Assembly (NCBI RefSeq): GCF_964019385.1
Contig: NC_088649.1
Coordinates: 18,205,617-18,269,616 of the forward strand
Source: Sycon ciliatum
Taxonomy: Eukaryota > Porifera > Calcarea > Leucosolenida > Sycettidae
DNA length: 64,000 nt
Direction: 5' to 3'
Positions 11,689-22,790 of the stretch are shown piece after piece (the stretch's first letter is position 1; every line of letters begins with the position of its first letter). The notes below the pieces were generated by a model. That model ran no database searches. It saw only the letters and a program-made list of their open reading frames with translations, and was not told the DNA's origin. The translations under genes were made by a program, and so were the position numbers.

Positions 11689-12049
11689 CTGGGGGCAACG
11701 CAAGCAGAGCAGCACATCAACACGCTTATCACAGAGGCAAGCCACACGATTTCGTCGCGGCAGCGTACGGTATGGTGTGGTATTTTATTTTAATTCACCA
11801 ATCGAACAGGCATATCTGCCTTCTTGCCGGGATGGCCAGAGTCAACCACGGCTCCTACTAATTGATGAATATGATAATGTGAAGCAACAAAGGAGAGTGT
11901 CACTACAGTGGAGTGGTTTCCACTGGTTTCACATCTTCGTCATGTGATTAAATATGTGTAGAAAGTGCCCCGCCTGCAACCCCTCTCAACCAAATCCTGT
12001 AACGGAACGTGGCTTCAACTGCACAGCAACCCAACCCCTATCTCCCTCT

Positions 12050-12100
12050 GTCCGTCTGTGTGTCTGTCTGTCTGTCTGTGTGTCTGTGTGTCTGTCCGTT

Positions 12101-12158
<58 letters not shown>

Positions 12159-12190
12159 TGTGTGTCTGTCTGTTTGTCTGTGTGTCTGTG

Positions 12191-12229
<39 letters not shown>

Positions 12230-12236
12230 GTCAGTC

Positions 12237-12322
<86 letters not shown>

Positions 12323-12345
12323 TGTGTCTGTCTGTCTCTCCTTTT
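12050..12345. repeat. (TG)n/(TCTG)n microsatellite
   Basis: About 300 bp of TG and TCTG repeats ending 34 bp from the donor side of the CCP exon at 12379-12573. The long frames over it are repeat translations, not genes. Confidence 0.95.
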
Positions 12346-12378
12346 TTCAGGCAACACATTTTCTCTTTGGCCACTTAC

Positions 12379-12573
12379 CATTACACTTCAGCACTCCCCG
12401 CCAGTATCCACTAATTCCAGACGCTTTTGCCACACATGGCGTTTTAGAAGCACCACCTATTGGTGCGTAGCCAAGGAAGCATTCCAACTCGGCAAGAGTG
12501 TCATAGCGACGGTCTCCAGAGTAACGGATTATGCCATTGGTAGCTGGCAACAGTGGGCAAAAATGTTGAATGG
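12379..12573 (-). CDS. Receptor exon: sushi/CCP domain 4
   Basis: 195 nt (65 codons), phase 1-1, acceptor CCCTTTTCCAG, donor GTAAGTG. Motifs are HFCPLL, TNGIIRY, LECFLGY, TPCVAK, GYWRG and LKCN: four cysteines plus tryptophan. It is squeezed between two microsatellites. The (AG)n on the plus strand (12595-12670) reads as a CT-rich tract just upstream of the acceptor on the gene strand, so it probably acts as an extended polypyrimidine tract. Confidence 0.88.
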
Positions 12574-12591
12574 CTGGAAAAGGGCGGCAGC

Positions 12592-12594
<3 letters not shown>

Positions 12595-12670
<76 letters not shown>
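12595..12670. repeat. (AG)n microsatellite at a splice acceptor
   Basis: Nearly pure AG dinucleotides. On the minus strand it is (CT)n, beginning about 20 nt upstream of the CCP 4 acceptor. Confidence 0.95.
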
Positions 12671-12677
<7 letters not shown>

Positions 12678-13540
12678 AATAACAAAATGACATCACGAGC
12701 ATTACAAAATGGCACTTAGGCATAACAAAATGACATAATGGACATTCATACATACATGCCAACCGTCCAGGGTTTCCCGGGACAGTACAGGGAATAGGGT
12801 GTTTGTCCCGGGGTCCAGGGCTGTCCTACGAAAGTCCAGGGATTGAGATGAAACTTTTGAAATCGAAGTTCTCCTTTCTAGGACGCTTTTTTCAGTGTTT
12901 CTTCAAACTTGTAGATCTGTTGCAAGTGCACACAGCACGTAGTAGACCAAAAAACAAAACATGCGGAACTGCAACGGATCATCGGTATAATGGTAGTCAA
13001 CAGAAGCTTTACTTGTGCAGTTACAGCTCAAAATGACATCACGGACAAAAGCTCAATCCCCACTTTTCTTCCATACATGTAGACTGTAGCCCGTGAGAGG
13101 GAAAACCCCTTGGATGCAATCAGCATCTGCTTTTCGCGCGGAGCAGTACAAGAGCCAGAAGCAAACGATGCCGAGGCGATCCGGGTGGTCGACCAGTCAT
13201 GCGATGACTCATCTGGGCTTCGTCTGGCCCTCTGCGGCTCTCGCTGCTACTGTTGTCGTTTTTTAGGTCCAACGATATCCCCTTCCGCTTACTCTCTCGA
13301 CACACCACACACAGAGGACTGATAATTGGTTGTTGCTCAACGAGAGCCTCAAGAAGAAGGCAGCGAAGAAGAAAGGAATGCGTACAATAATTATACGAAT
13401 GCGTGCATGCGCGCTGCGGCGCAACCTGCGCAGTGTACGTGTGGTCTGCACGCAGTCCGCGTGGACACAGCGCCACACAGAACAAATGTACCCAAAAGGG
13501 TAAGGTCACAGGAGGACCTCCACGAGGTCACGGACAACAC

Positions 13541-13613
13541 TGCTCTCTCCTGCTCTCTCCTGCTCTCTCTCCTGCTCTCTCCTGCTCTCTCCTGCTCTCT
13601 CCTGCTCTCTCCT

Positions 13614-13696
<83 letters not shown>

Positions 13697-13765
13697 GTCT
13701 CTGGCTCTGTCTCTGTCTGTTTGTCTCTCTCTCTCCTATTCTCCCTCCCTCCCTCCCTCCTCCCT
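13541..13765. repeat. (CT)n microsatellite with TGCTCTCTCC decamers
   Basis: Starts with several TGCTCTCTCC units, becomes pure CT, then CTGT and CCCT repeats. It lies in the intron between CCP domains 3 and 4. Confidence 0.95.
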
Positions 13766-13969
13766 CCCAAAAAGGGGGTTGTGGCCTGTACTCCGATGAT
13801 CAAATTAACGGTCATAACTAGGGTAGATGTCTGTATTCGGTGGCAAGATAATGGGGTTGCGACTTATACTCCGAAAAATGCGGCACACCGAATCTGGTCG
13901 TCAGGAGGCGTTTTTGTTGAATCGGTCACATCAAAGGACTCTAGAAATACAAACGCTTGTCCAGCTATG

Positions 13970-14245
13970 CAGCACACACACAAGCATGCGTAGACAAACA
14001 CAGGCAGACGGATGGACGTACAGATGGACAGACGGACGGATGGACGGACGGACAGACATACAGACAATAATACACGTACACATAGACACCCACATGCACG
14101 CAGACACGGACACACACACGCACACATGCACACAGACACGGGCACACACACATGTACACAGGCACGTACATACATACATGTACACACACGCATACACACA
14201 CGCATACACACATGTACACACACACGTACACGTGCACACAATTAC
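13970..14245. repeat. CA/GACG-rich microsatellite
   Basis: GGACGGAC and ACACACGCAC-type repeats end about 10 bp from the donor side of the CCP exon at 14256-14435. It explains the overlapping cysteine-valine open frames. Confidence 0.9.
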
Positions 14246-14255
14246 AGAAGCTTAC

Positions 14256-14435
14256 AAAGGCACGCTGGCGTAGGGGTCCACTTGCCGATCACGGAGCCAT
14301 CTGACTTGCACGTGGCAGTTCCAGTGCTATGGCGATGGCCAGCTGAGCAAGTTACAGTTCCAGAGTCGCCGGGACTGCCAGGATGGGTACGACTAAACTG
14401 TCCATTCGCAACCTTAATCACCGGGCAAGTAATCG
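14256..14435 (-). CDS. Receptor exon: sushi/CCP domain 3
   Basis: 180 nt (60 codons), phase 1-1, acceptor ATCAACTAAG, donor GTAAGCT. Motifs are ITCPVI, VANGQFS, VTCSAGH, ATCKSDG, GKWTP and PACL: four cysteines and tryptophan. The acceptor has a weak pyrimidine tract and the donor has C at +6, so splicing here may be less efficient than at its neighbours; that is inference. It was not detectable as an unbroken open frame because an in-frame stop falls in the flanking intron. Confidence 0.85.
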
Positions 14436-14609
14436 CTTAGTTGATACGAAGCATGACACAAACAACACAGACAACAAATAACTCATCTCGTATTGGCGAT
14501 GGTGCCATCGTGAGAATAAAGAATTCAAGACGTGAATGAAAAAATGTACGAGAAGTGAATGAGCAACGTACATGTACCGTATATCCAACACACAACATCA
14601 CCATAGCTA

Positions 14610-14896
14610 CTGTACTTCCGCACATATAAGCGCATGTGCTTATGTCCGGACATAAGCGCACCCCCCCCCCCCCAATTATAAGCGCATGCGCTTACATGTG
14701 AACACTATTGGTGAAACACCCGGGAGCTGAATATACTGCCAAGAATTGTGATAACACCGTTGTTTAGAACACACACAAACCTTTGTTGCACATATAAGCG
14801 CATGGGCTTCTACCCGAACATGTTCACACTGCAAAAACATTTTTTGTAGCAAATTTTCACTTATAAGCCCATGCGCTTATACGTAGGGAAGTACGG
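14610..14896. mobile_element. TA-type MITE (ATAAGCGCATG family)
   Basis: Ends read CTGTACTTCCGCACATATAA at left and the complement of CCGTACTTCCCTACGTATAA at right. The interior repeats ATAAGCGCATGCGCTTA. Related in sequence to 24637-24945 and to the ends of 26954-29563. Tc1/mariner-like by its TA context at the left; noncoding. Confidence 0.65.
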
Positions 14897-14995
14897 AGTT
14901 TCTTTGAAAATAGAAATCGCAACCGGTAATGTGTGTTCACGCCATCACAGAAAAAAAAAGTTATTCCACTTCTTATGTATTGCTTCTCCACTTAC

Positions 14996-15223
14996 GTTTA
15001 CAATCGCTTAGGTTGTCCCAGTATCCGTGTGTCCGGTTGTGAGTGGAGCACGTCGAGACGAAGGAGTTCGACGTCCCGTCGGCCGCCTTCCGAGCCGTCG
15101 TGTGCCCGTCAAGGCAGACTATGCTGGCGGTGACGCCGAGCGCTCGATAAGCGCCGCTGCTGGTGTGGAACGTCGTGTGCTTTGTGCGGGGCAGCACCAG
15201 CGATGGACAGTAGGTGGGTATCT
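14996..15223 (-). CDS. Receptor exon: sushi/CCP domain 2
   Basis: 228 nt (76 codons), the longest CCP exon here, phase 1-1, acceptor GCACCATGCAG, donor GTAAGTG. Motifs are PTYCPSL, ASIVCLDGH, STCSTHN, GYWDN and SDCK: four cysteines and tryptophan, with a longer loop between the first and second cysteine than in its neighbours. Potential N-glycosylation occurs at NRT. Confidence 0.85.
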
Positions 15224-15468
15224 CTGCATGGTGCAACGCAGAGCATCGACGGACCAGAGCAAGTTGAATGCATGCAAGGCAACGTCGCGACAACATGGAT
15301 TTTAGGACAATGCGACACGGGCAAGAGTACAGACGAAACATGGACTTTAAGACAACGTCATTAGTACAGGTCAGACAAAAACATGGATTTTAAGACGTCA
15401 TGGGTGCATGTAGGGACCAAACATGGATTTTAAGACAACGGTACAAGTGCATGTGCGGACACAAAAAA

Positions 15469-15803
15469 GAAAAAGAAAGAAAGATTCGCGGTTCGCGTCA
15501 GACTCGGCTGGAGATAGAATTTTCCGCATCCGCTGGGACGCCACCACCCTCAAAGATCAAGGCGCAGATGCAGCTCCTAAAGCGGTGGGAGGTGAGTAGA
15601 TCAGACCCACCACCAAAGTGATCAAAGACCGAAAATCCCATTCGCTGCATCCATGCTTCCCTCGAGCCAGGCCACGAGTTCCCAACTAACTGTGGGTAGC
15701 AGCACGGCTGGAAAAAATCCTTCCGCTTCCAAGCAGGACTTGAACCTGGTATCGTCTGTTTCTCAATCATGGTCTTAGACCATCTCACTATGCCTGCCTG
15801 TTT
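15469..15803 (-). mobile_element. tRNA-derived SINE with 13-bp target duplication
   Basis: The minus strand begins CAGGCAGGCATAGTGAGATG and carries a good pol III B box, GGTTCAAGTCC, about 55 nt in. It has a body with GGGAACTCGTGGCC and CATCTGCGCCTTGATC and a T-rich 3' tail. Flanking direct repeats TGCGGACACAAAA at 15456-15468 and 15804-15816 prove a retroposition event. A second copy lies at 25117-25428, with 3' fragments near 30.4 and 51.8 kb. Confidence 0.85.
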
Positions 15804-16022
15804 TGCGGACACAAAACATGGATTTTTAAGACGCCACGAGTGCAATTACGGACAAAACATGGATTTAAGACAACATCAGGAGTGCAGTTGCGGACAAAAC
15901 ATGGATTTTGATATGTCACAAGTACAACTACAGATAAAACGTGGATTTAAAGAGTGCCTGTATGGACAAAATCTGGATTTTGATATGTCACAAGTACAAA
16001 TACAGATAAAACGTAGATTTAA

Positions 16023-16761
16023 CCTTTTGCACCCCGCGCCCGAGTATACTCGTTCTGTAGCATGCCCTGCTTTCCCAAGCCCGAGTATACTCGGGTAGAA
16101 AATGTACTGTATGTACAGTGAACTCAGATTGCGTATACCTCGCTATTCAAACATTCGTAACTCTGTTATACTTTCTTCGATTCTCACACCTGACGGCTCG
16201 TTGGAAAGCTGAATGAATAAGCTTTCCAATGGTATGTCGTTTGCTGGGGCGAAAAGTAAAATACCGGAGCGCCGAAGGTGGAAACGCAATTCACGGGCCG
16301 AAATACAGGGCACAAAATTTCGCACCTTGGATTTTCGAGTGGACATCGGCAGGGAAGGGACTTTCCCTATGACTCACAGGGGCACAGCCCATGCGTGTTG
16401 GGTACCAAAATGAGCGATTGAACTTCAGGAATCTAAGAGAGTTTGAATTTTTGCTCTGCGCTGAGTAAAACTGTAGAAGCGAAGAAATTTGTGACTGGGT
16501 GTGGAATATCTCTTCGAGGCCCGATAGAGGAGCTCTCAACGGAGTGTGAAGGCAACTCTATTGCTCCTGCTGAGTGATTATTCTTTTTGTTTGGACAGAG
16601 AAGGCTTCAAGCTTTCCAAAGAGCCCAAGATGATCAACTTCCGTTCCTGGTGAGTGAAGTTAGAATTTTTTCGAATCACAGGTCTGCTCTGCCGGGCGAC
16701 AGAGAGAGAGGCGCAGCGAGCGGACTGGGAATTCATGGGTTTCAGGCCGGGGTGGAAAAGG
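16023..16761. mobile_element. TTAA-flanked MITE
   Basis: TTAA lies at both borders (16019-16022, 16762-16765). Inverted ends are CCTTTTGCACCCCGCG against CCTTTTCCACCCCGG. The left end carries two CCCGAGTATACTCG-type palindromes. Inserted into the minisatellite that continues on both sides. piggyBac-like by target site; no transposase frame. Confidence 0.7.
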
Positions 16762-17254
16762 TTAAAGAGTGCCTGTATGGACAAAACCTGGATTTTGATA
16801 TGTCACAAGTACAAATACAGATAAAACGTAGATTTGAAGAGTGCCTGTATGGACAAAATCTGGATTTTTCACCCTTTATTTGCACCCAGGTATGTATTCG
16901 CCTTTCGCCTTTTAGTTGTACATCTTTCATATATACGGGTAGAAATTGGGCCTGGGATTACCTGCTACAAGGATGAAGGTGAAGTGCATCCAAGTTGAAC
17001 ATGCTGAGGCCATTCTGTTGTAGTACGTTGTTTTGTGCGCGTCTTGTCATGTGTATGTGGTGTTGGTGATTGTACGTGGTGTTGGGTGTTGCGAGGAAAG
17101 CAGTCTTCGTCTTGAGTCCGTCCTGTCCAGCTGTTTTCCGGCAGTCTACTTGTAAATAGAGGCATTCCAAAGTAGATATGTGTCTGCGATTGCCCGAGTG
17201 TGGAGACTGTATGGGGCTGGAAACTGCAAGACTGACTCCGAACACACTAACGGA

Positions 17255-17266
17255 CGCACGCACGCA

Positions 17267-17308
<42 letters not shown>

Positions 17309-17362
17309 CGCACACACACGCGCGCCCACACATGCACACACACACACACACACACACACACG

Positions 17363-17435
<73 letters not shown>
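17255..17435. repeat. (CA)n then (CT)n microsatellite at a splice donor
   Basis: CA repeats followed by CT repeats. On the gene strand the donor of CCP 1 reads GTAAGAGAGAG and runs directly into the repeat. Confidence 0.95.
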
Positions 17436-17612
17436 TGGTGCAGGCTGGAGTCGAGCGCCACTTCGGCTCGTTCAGCGGCCAGAGTTCACAGGCGACTGTG
17501 CTAGCACCGGCTAGCTGAGATCCGATGTCGCATTGAACTGTACCAGAGAGGTTGTGTGACGCTATCCTGCCATTGATAAAGCCGAATTTCTTCACGCACA
17601 GATCCACGTTGG
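17436..17612 (-). CDS. Receptor exon: sushi/CCP domain 1
   Basis: 177 nt (59 codons), phase 1-1, acceptor TGTGCTTTTCAG, donor GTAAGAG. Motifs are [30 protein letters not shown] and PACT: four cysteines and tryptophan, with one extra tryptophan. It is the most N-terminal CCP found. The donor lies at the edge of a microsatellite, so positions +6 onward are repeat sequence. Confidence 0.85.
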
Positions 17613-17659
17613 CTGAAAAGCACAGAGAGCAGCAAAAGCATGCCATAGGCCATCAGGTA

Positions 17660-17834
17660 CCGTATTTTCCGGAGTATACGCCGAAGTTTAAACACCGGCA
17701 ACTCGCCCACACAAAAAAAGTCCGTACGGCTTATACTGCAATGGTGAAATTAACGGTGACAGACATGGTAGTCTGTGTGTATTTCCTGACAAACAATCTG
17801 GACTCCAGTGCGGCGTTTACTCCTGAAAATACGA
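17660..17834. mobile_element. TA-flanked MITE, CCGTATTTTCC family
   Basis: 175 bp between TA dinucleotides, with inverted ends CCGTATTTTCCGGAGTATAC and its near-complement. Noncoding Tc1/mariner-type derivative by target site and ends. Confidence 0.8.
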
Positions 17835-17855
17835 TAAACATGTCCACGGTGAGTA

Positions 17856-18033
17856 CAGTCAGCCCTCTTTTATCCGGATCCCTCGACATCCGGAAGAAAA
17901 TCGTTGGTTACCGATTTACAGCATATGCCACGCATACATACAGTATGCATGTTTGATTATCCGGTTCCCTCGCCTATCCGGATTTTTTTTTTACGGAAAA
18001 CAGATGTGTGTGTGGCTATGCGAGTTCTGACTG
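17856..18033. mobile_element. pogo/Tigger-like MITE
   Basis: 178 bp flanked by TA. The left end is CAGTCAGCCCTCTTTTATCC and the right end closes with GACTG. The interior repeats the CGGATCCCTCG and CCGGTTCCCTCG words typical of pogo-type termini. Confidence 0.7.
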
Positions 18034-18059
18034 TATATCAGTATAGAGTATTTATATAC

Positions 18060-18590
18060 GAGTTAAACTCGTGACAATAAACCTCCCATATAAGAGCAAC
18101 TCGTGAGTAAAATAGAAGAAGAAAACACATGGAAATGAGTTATGAAGCAACTATCCACGAATGTAACAAGATAATAAGCGGTCAGTATGTGCGACAACAC
18201 GGCACGAAACTGACAGGCTACTGAGACATTCAGCGACCTAAGACCTAGCTCTAACACATCTCCAGGGCGCAGACCAACAACTCGTGAGTAACGGCACAAT
18301 CTTCAGGCCTAGAGACCATTTGACTGCTTGCGTTCAACGTCCCGAACGACGGCAGCTCGCGACTGACGGCGCTTTTCTCGTGCACGCTGGAGGGTCGTTC
18401 TTCGCCAGGCCGACTGTATAATGTCCTATGCTGTCGGAGACCCCTGGTGGACTGGCAAGCAAGTACTAGCATAAGTAAAACTGTGAACCTGATGAAGGCA
18501 ATTTGCCGAAACATTGTGATACTGTGAAATGAGTCAACTTGAATTATTGCAGTGTTTATCGAAGAGAGCGTGTGGGCTCTACTCTTAAGT
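18060..18590. mobile_element. Penelope-type remnant with hammerhead-like core
   Basis: 18063-18300 is a diverged copy of the inverted arms at 50600-50824 and 51196-51425. At about 18487-18515 (plus strand) lies CTGATGA, a GGCA/TGCC hairpin and GAAAC, followed by sequence homologous to the right arm of 84-493. No intact ribozyme or reverse transcriptase. Confidence 0.5.
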
Positions 18591-18957
18591 ACTAGCATGC
18601 TAAGTAGAATGTCATGGAGAGCGATCTTTCGTAGATCGGAATGGGAGGTACGCATCGAAGATGGCCGTCGCCTTTTTTGTGGGGCAAGTTGCTCCATTTT
18701 GGCAGGTAAAACCAATTCTAGTACAACATATGTACTAGAATGGACACTTCTGCATGGTTGTTGTAGGCCCCAAAGGGAATCTATGTTCAAAACTTGAACT
18801 GAATCGGAAAGATGGCCCAACTTATCTTTTTTTTCTGGTTTTCTTAGACATGCTCTCTACACAGGACCCGCGGAAGCAATTTTTGGATTGGTGCTCCAAG
18901 CGTCGAGACGGCAGTCGTGAGTCAGCCTATAGCCTATTCGCCAAACGGGGCCCCTGA

Positions 18958-18993
<36 letters not shown>

Positions 18994-19297
18994 AATACTT
19001 TTTGCATATATCTTGATTAGATTTTGCCGTAATCACTTCATCTTCGGCTTAAAAGTTAAAACGACGGCTATAATATCTCTGACCTGTTATCCGTCTACGA
19101 TATCGCGATCTTGAATAAGAATAGGAAGAGAGACTGTGAAAAACCGATGAGCCCAGATTTGGTGAACTGCTTCTAGTGTGCATCAGTCGGCCGGAAGCGC
19201 GATCTACAACGTCTGGAGCAGCCACCCGGCACTCAACACAGTTGCATTTGAACCGTTTCAGGGCCGACTTGGTTCAGGCGAATTGCCGCATGAACTA

Positions 19298-19681
19298 CCG
19301 TATTTTCCCGAATATAAGTCGACTTCAAATATAAGTCGACCACCCCAAATCCAGGAGTCAATTTCATGAACAAAAGTTTTTATAGCTCCATGACACCCAC
19401 ACATACAAAATGATGAATTCTCTGCGAGGAGAGATCATAATGCCAGTAAGACAACATCTGAACAAAACCAGTGTCATCCAATGTTCATTCAATGTTCACT
19501 CGCGGGACGAAAGTTCACATGGTTCGTGCGGTAGTGCATTTTTGTACGGACACTCCAGTCACTTCATTTGTTGTGCCACATTCCTGTATGTAAGTGGAGT
19601 TCCGTTTGTAAGTGGACCCCCAGCTTTTTTTGGCGAAATTTCTGGCGCACAGAAGGTCAACTAATATTCGGGAAAATACGG
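19298..19681. mobile_element. TA-flanked MITE, ATAAGTCGAC family
   Basis: 384 bp between TA dinucleotides (19296-97 and 19682-83). The inverted ends are CCGTATTTTCCCGAATATAA and its near-complement. Same superfamily as 17660-17834 and 31908-32405. Confidence 0.8.
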
Positions 19682-19712
19682 TACGTATGCAAGCGGTTGG
19701 GATCATAACTTG

Positions 19713-21022
19713 TAATACCAAAAAAGTATTCTTTCTAGACCAAAGAGTGGTATATTTGATAACATTTAATAACGATAGAAATACTTCCTCCGCGTCATCG
19801 AAATTGTCGCAGTTTGACTAGTGACTTGCCACTTGTTCCTGATAACTCCATAAGCTAAACCATTCAAAACTTATTACACAGTATGATAGTCTGAAGAGTA
19901 GAGTAACGTTCCAGGACAATAGGACTGAGAGTTTTCATGCAGAGATGAAGTCCTCGTCGTCGCTGATGTCAATGGACGCAAAAATATCGTTCCGAAATAT
20001 TTCAAGGAAGGTTGAAAGTTGATCGTGCTTCATCTCAGACGCTTTGACTTTCTCCACAGGACAAGAGCTGATATGCTTGTCGTCTGCTAGCTCTGGATGA
20101 TTTCTACTTCACCACCAACGAAGCCTAGTAAGAATACACGATCGTTGCGAGGTCGATTGATTACCGTCGGGGGAATCACCTCGATCTTGAAATGAACTTT
20201 TTTTTGCCGTGGCATGCCGATTTATTTTAGCTGTGTGGTCACAGTTCATGCAGGTAAGTGTACTATCACGTCCAGCGCGCCCTCTTTTTCAGCATCACTG
20301 GTACGGCACCTGCATGTGCATCACTAGCACTTCGTGTAGAGTCTACACGGCTCTTGCAGGTACAATCATGTGCTGAGTGTCTCAGCCAGAGCGACAAATT
20401 TTATCGCTGTTGCATGCATTTAGTTTGCTGACCCCTCGATGTTTCTCCAAGCGCTGCTACTTGTTCTACGAAGTCATTCTCACCCCAGCTAAGGTAAGAC
20501 AGTGACGAGGCTTGAGTGAATGGCCATAAGCATGAGAAATGTGCAGGCTGGAACGCCTGACTGATCTCAGCGAGTCGAAATTACCATCGCAGCGACATCA
20601 GCGAAGAAATTGCGTCTAGTTCAAAATTTCAGCTTCCAATAACAGAAAATAGAACGTTGCCGTCACCCTATACTGATGACTATTGCCTATGTCCGATTCC
20701 TTGCCTTTGGTACGAGTGCTGGTGAGTAAATACCCCGCTTTATGTCAAAAGTCAAACTGCGACAATTTCGATGACGCGGAGGAAGTATTTACGATACTTC
20801 TCCAGACGTTTCGTTGTTCTGAACAACATCGTCAGTGGATAAAGAAAGCATTCATTCTTTATCCACCGACGATGTTCAGAACAACGAAACGTCTGGAGAA
20901 GTATCGTAAATATTTCTATCGATATTAAATTTTATCAAATATACCACTCTTTGCTCTAGAAAGAATACTTTTTTGATATTACAATGAGAGTGAATAATCA
21001 ACGGCTTGTCCACCAACTCTTT
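19713..21022. mobile_element. Penelope-like nonautonomous element with 12-bp target duplication
   Basis: Flanked by the perfect direct repeat GATCATAACTTG at 19701-19712 and 21023-21034. Long inverted arms of about 75 bp begin near 19712 and end near 20982. Inside, 20785-20930 is a tight foldback whose arms each carry CTGACGA or CCGACGA, a hairpin of GTTGTTC/GAACAAC type, GAAAC and GTC: a hammerhead-like core in Penelope style. No reverse transcriptase frame remains. Confidence 0.65.
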
Positions 21023-21249
21023 GATCATAACTTGCCTGTCGCTTTATCAATTTTGACAATCTTGCGCTTCCTAGAAAGGCCCTTGACTAGAGAACCCCCC
21101 CCCCCCCCCCTTAAAGAGTGGTCTCACATCTATCACAGGACAGTCACGTTGGTTCCAACTCCACTCATCCCCTGCAGGGCTTGCGGGCCCTGCACCTGTG
21201 GGTCACGTGATGTCGGCCATGTTGGCTCTCCACTGTCCACATGACAACT

Positions 21250-22516
21250 TTAGGGGTCGCACTTGGTATCATGATCAGCTCTCGACATCGCGGCCATCTT
21301 GCTTTTGACTGCATGCGCGACGCGTGCTCTTTTGGATCACGTGTGTGGTTCTCAATGCATTGTTTGCATACAAAACTGTACAAGCGCTACAAAGCTACGT
21401 ATGATCAAGACCTGCACTGGCTGCAGATTTCTGTGAACAGAGTTTCTTGTTCACTGATACCGTTCTTGTTTTGACACGGCGATGTTCTCTTTCCCCGTTC
21501 TCCTTTCAAAATAGACTTTCATTTAGTTGTAAGTCACAACAGCAAACTTACTGGTAAGTGGAAGTCTAAGGCGTGCGCGCAAGTATTCCCGCTTTGAATT
21601 CGCGTGTCAATACTCAGAACAACGACCGTGGGAATCATGCGAGTGGAGTATTTCTCAGGAGGAAGACGTTCTGTTTGCAAAGTTGCTTCGATCCGCAAGG
21701 AGTATTCCAGCAACGAGTACACCTACTACGGAAAGCGATCCTATCGGGACTTACTGACGGTATGGTTTCCTTGTTTTATGTCACTCGTATCGGTACTTTT
21801 CGTACTGCACGGACTGCACTTGTATGATACCTGTGACTCAAACATCACAATCGCACTGTGTCGGCTTGAGTTGGTCTTGGAGTCTTCATGGTCCAGCAAC
21901 GCGGCATCGCCGAGTTGGAGAAGGAAAGCAATGAATGTACATGTACATGAACATTGTTCCAAAACAAAGACACAGGGCAAAGCGTTGCAGCAGGCAGATC
22001 ATTCTGATCCCGTCCGCACACCAAATACTCGAAGGCAGTCCAAGTACATGACATTGTACTTTCCGACACTGCGCGATCGCGCGAGCGGCTCGCGCCGGGC
22101 CGTCAGTGCATGCAGTCTTCAAAATGTTCCTTGGCAGCCATCTCTTCTCCGATTTCGATGATCGAGAGCTCATTTTCTTTATTAGAATCTCCTCCGTAAA
22201 TCTACCGAATCAAATTTTTCCTCAACGACATAGATTTACTGTCAGCCCTACACACGGATTTCCCTTCTACTTGACCGATTTCAAAATTTCTTTCGATAGA
22301 TGTCCGCTACTTAGCCGTCAAAGCAGCCCTGCGATTTTCGACGCCGTAGCTAGATAAACGGCTGCCAAGGAACCCCTTACAAATCGCCCAAATATTGCGA
22401 TATTTTGAATTTTCCGTAACTCTGATTGGCTGCACGACCCTGACGCGCACGTGCTGCGTGCGTGATGAATCAAAAATGGCTGCGATGTCTAAGTACACAA
22501 GTGCGACCCCTGAACT
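21250..22516. mobile_element. Inverted-repeat DNA element with AGGGGTCGCACTTG ends
   Basis: The left end AGGGGTCGCACTTG (about 21252) is matched by CAAGTGCGACCCCT at about 22500-22513. AACTTT occurs just outside both ends, as a possible short target duplication. The interior has no recognisable transposase. Superfamily undetermined; hAT-like is possible. Confidence 0.5.
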
Positions 22517-22540
22517 TTTCTGCACACAAATTTAGTCACA

Positions 22541-22600
22541 CGACTAGGATGTCACATGACCAGGATGTCACATGACCAGGATGTCACATGACCAGGATGT
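22541..22600. repeat. Minisatellite, 16-bp unit, 4 copies
   Basis: CACATGACCAGGATGT repeated in tandem, first copy slightly diverged. Confidence 0.9.
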
Positions 22601-22679
22601 GAGCACCTCCCGTATAGCGCAACTACACTTGTGCTATAGTCCCGGGAAGACATACGAAACGGCACTAAGAAAAACTCAC

Positions 22680-22790
22680 CCAAACATGCGTAATTCTCAA
22701 GAGTTCCGCTGCAGTGTGCCTGAGTGCTTCCACATGCTGCGGTCTGACTGAGCGTGTTGCAGTTCATTTGGCAATACGTATCGTTCGGGC
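22680..22790 (-). CDS. Receptor exon: small cysteine-rich module
   Basis: 111 nt (37 codons), phase 1-1, acceptor TTTTCCGCCTAG, donor GTGAGTT. The translation has cysteines in YCQMNC, AACGST, AHCSG and YACLG, five in all, and no tryptophan, so it is neither an LRR nor a normal CCP. It could be part of an LRR C-terminal cap, an EGF-like fragment, or the start of a module completed by an exon I did not find. It lies between the LRR and CCP exons and shares phase and strand with the CCPs. Confidence 0.6.

Larger units (their letters stand above)
15293..16870. repeat. Decayed minisatellite (ACATGGATTTTAAGAC), interrupted twice
   Basis: Units containing GGACAAAACATGGATTTTAA recur at 15293-15468, 15804-16018 and 16766-16870. 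The array was cut by a SINE (15469-15803, 13-bp duplication) and by a TTAA element (16023-16761). The units have drifted to CTGTATGGACAAAATCTGG forms towards the right. Confidence 0.75.

Noticed and set aside
11954..12682. 242-residue plus-strand frame and similar cysteine-valine or serine-leucine frames
   Set aside because: Pure translations of TG, AG and CT microsatellites.
21549..21722. Possible CCP-type exon with donor CCA/GTAAGT near 21549 (minus strand)
   Set aside because: The upstream frame has no cysteine spacing or tryptophan of a CCP and lies inside an inverted-repeat element.
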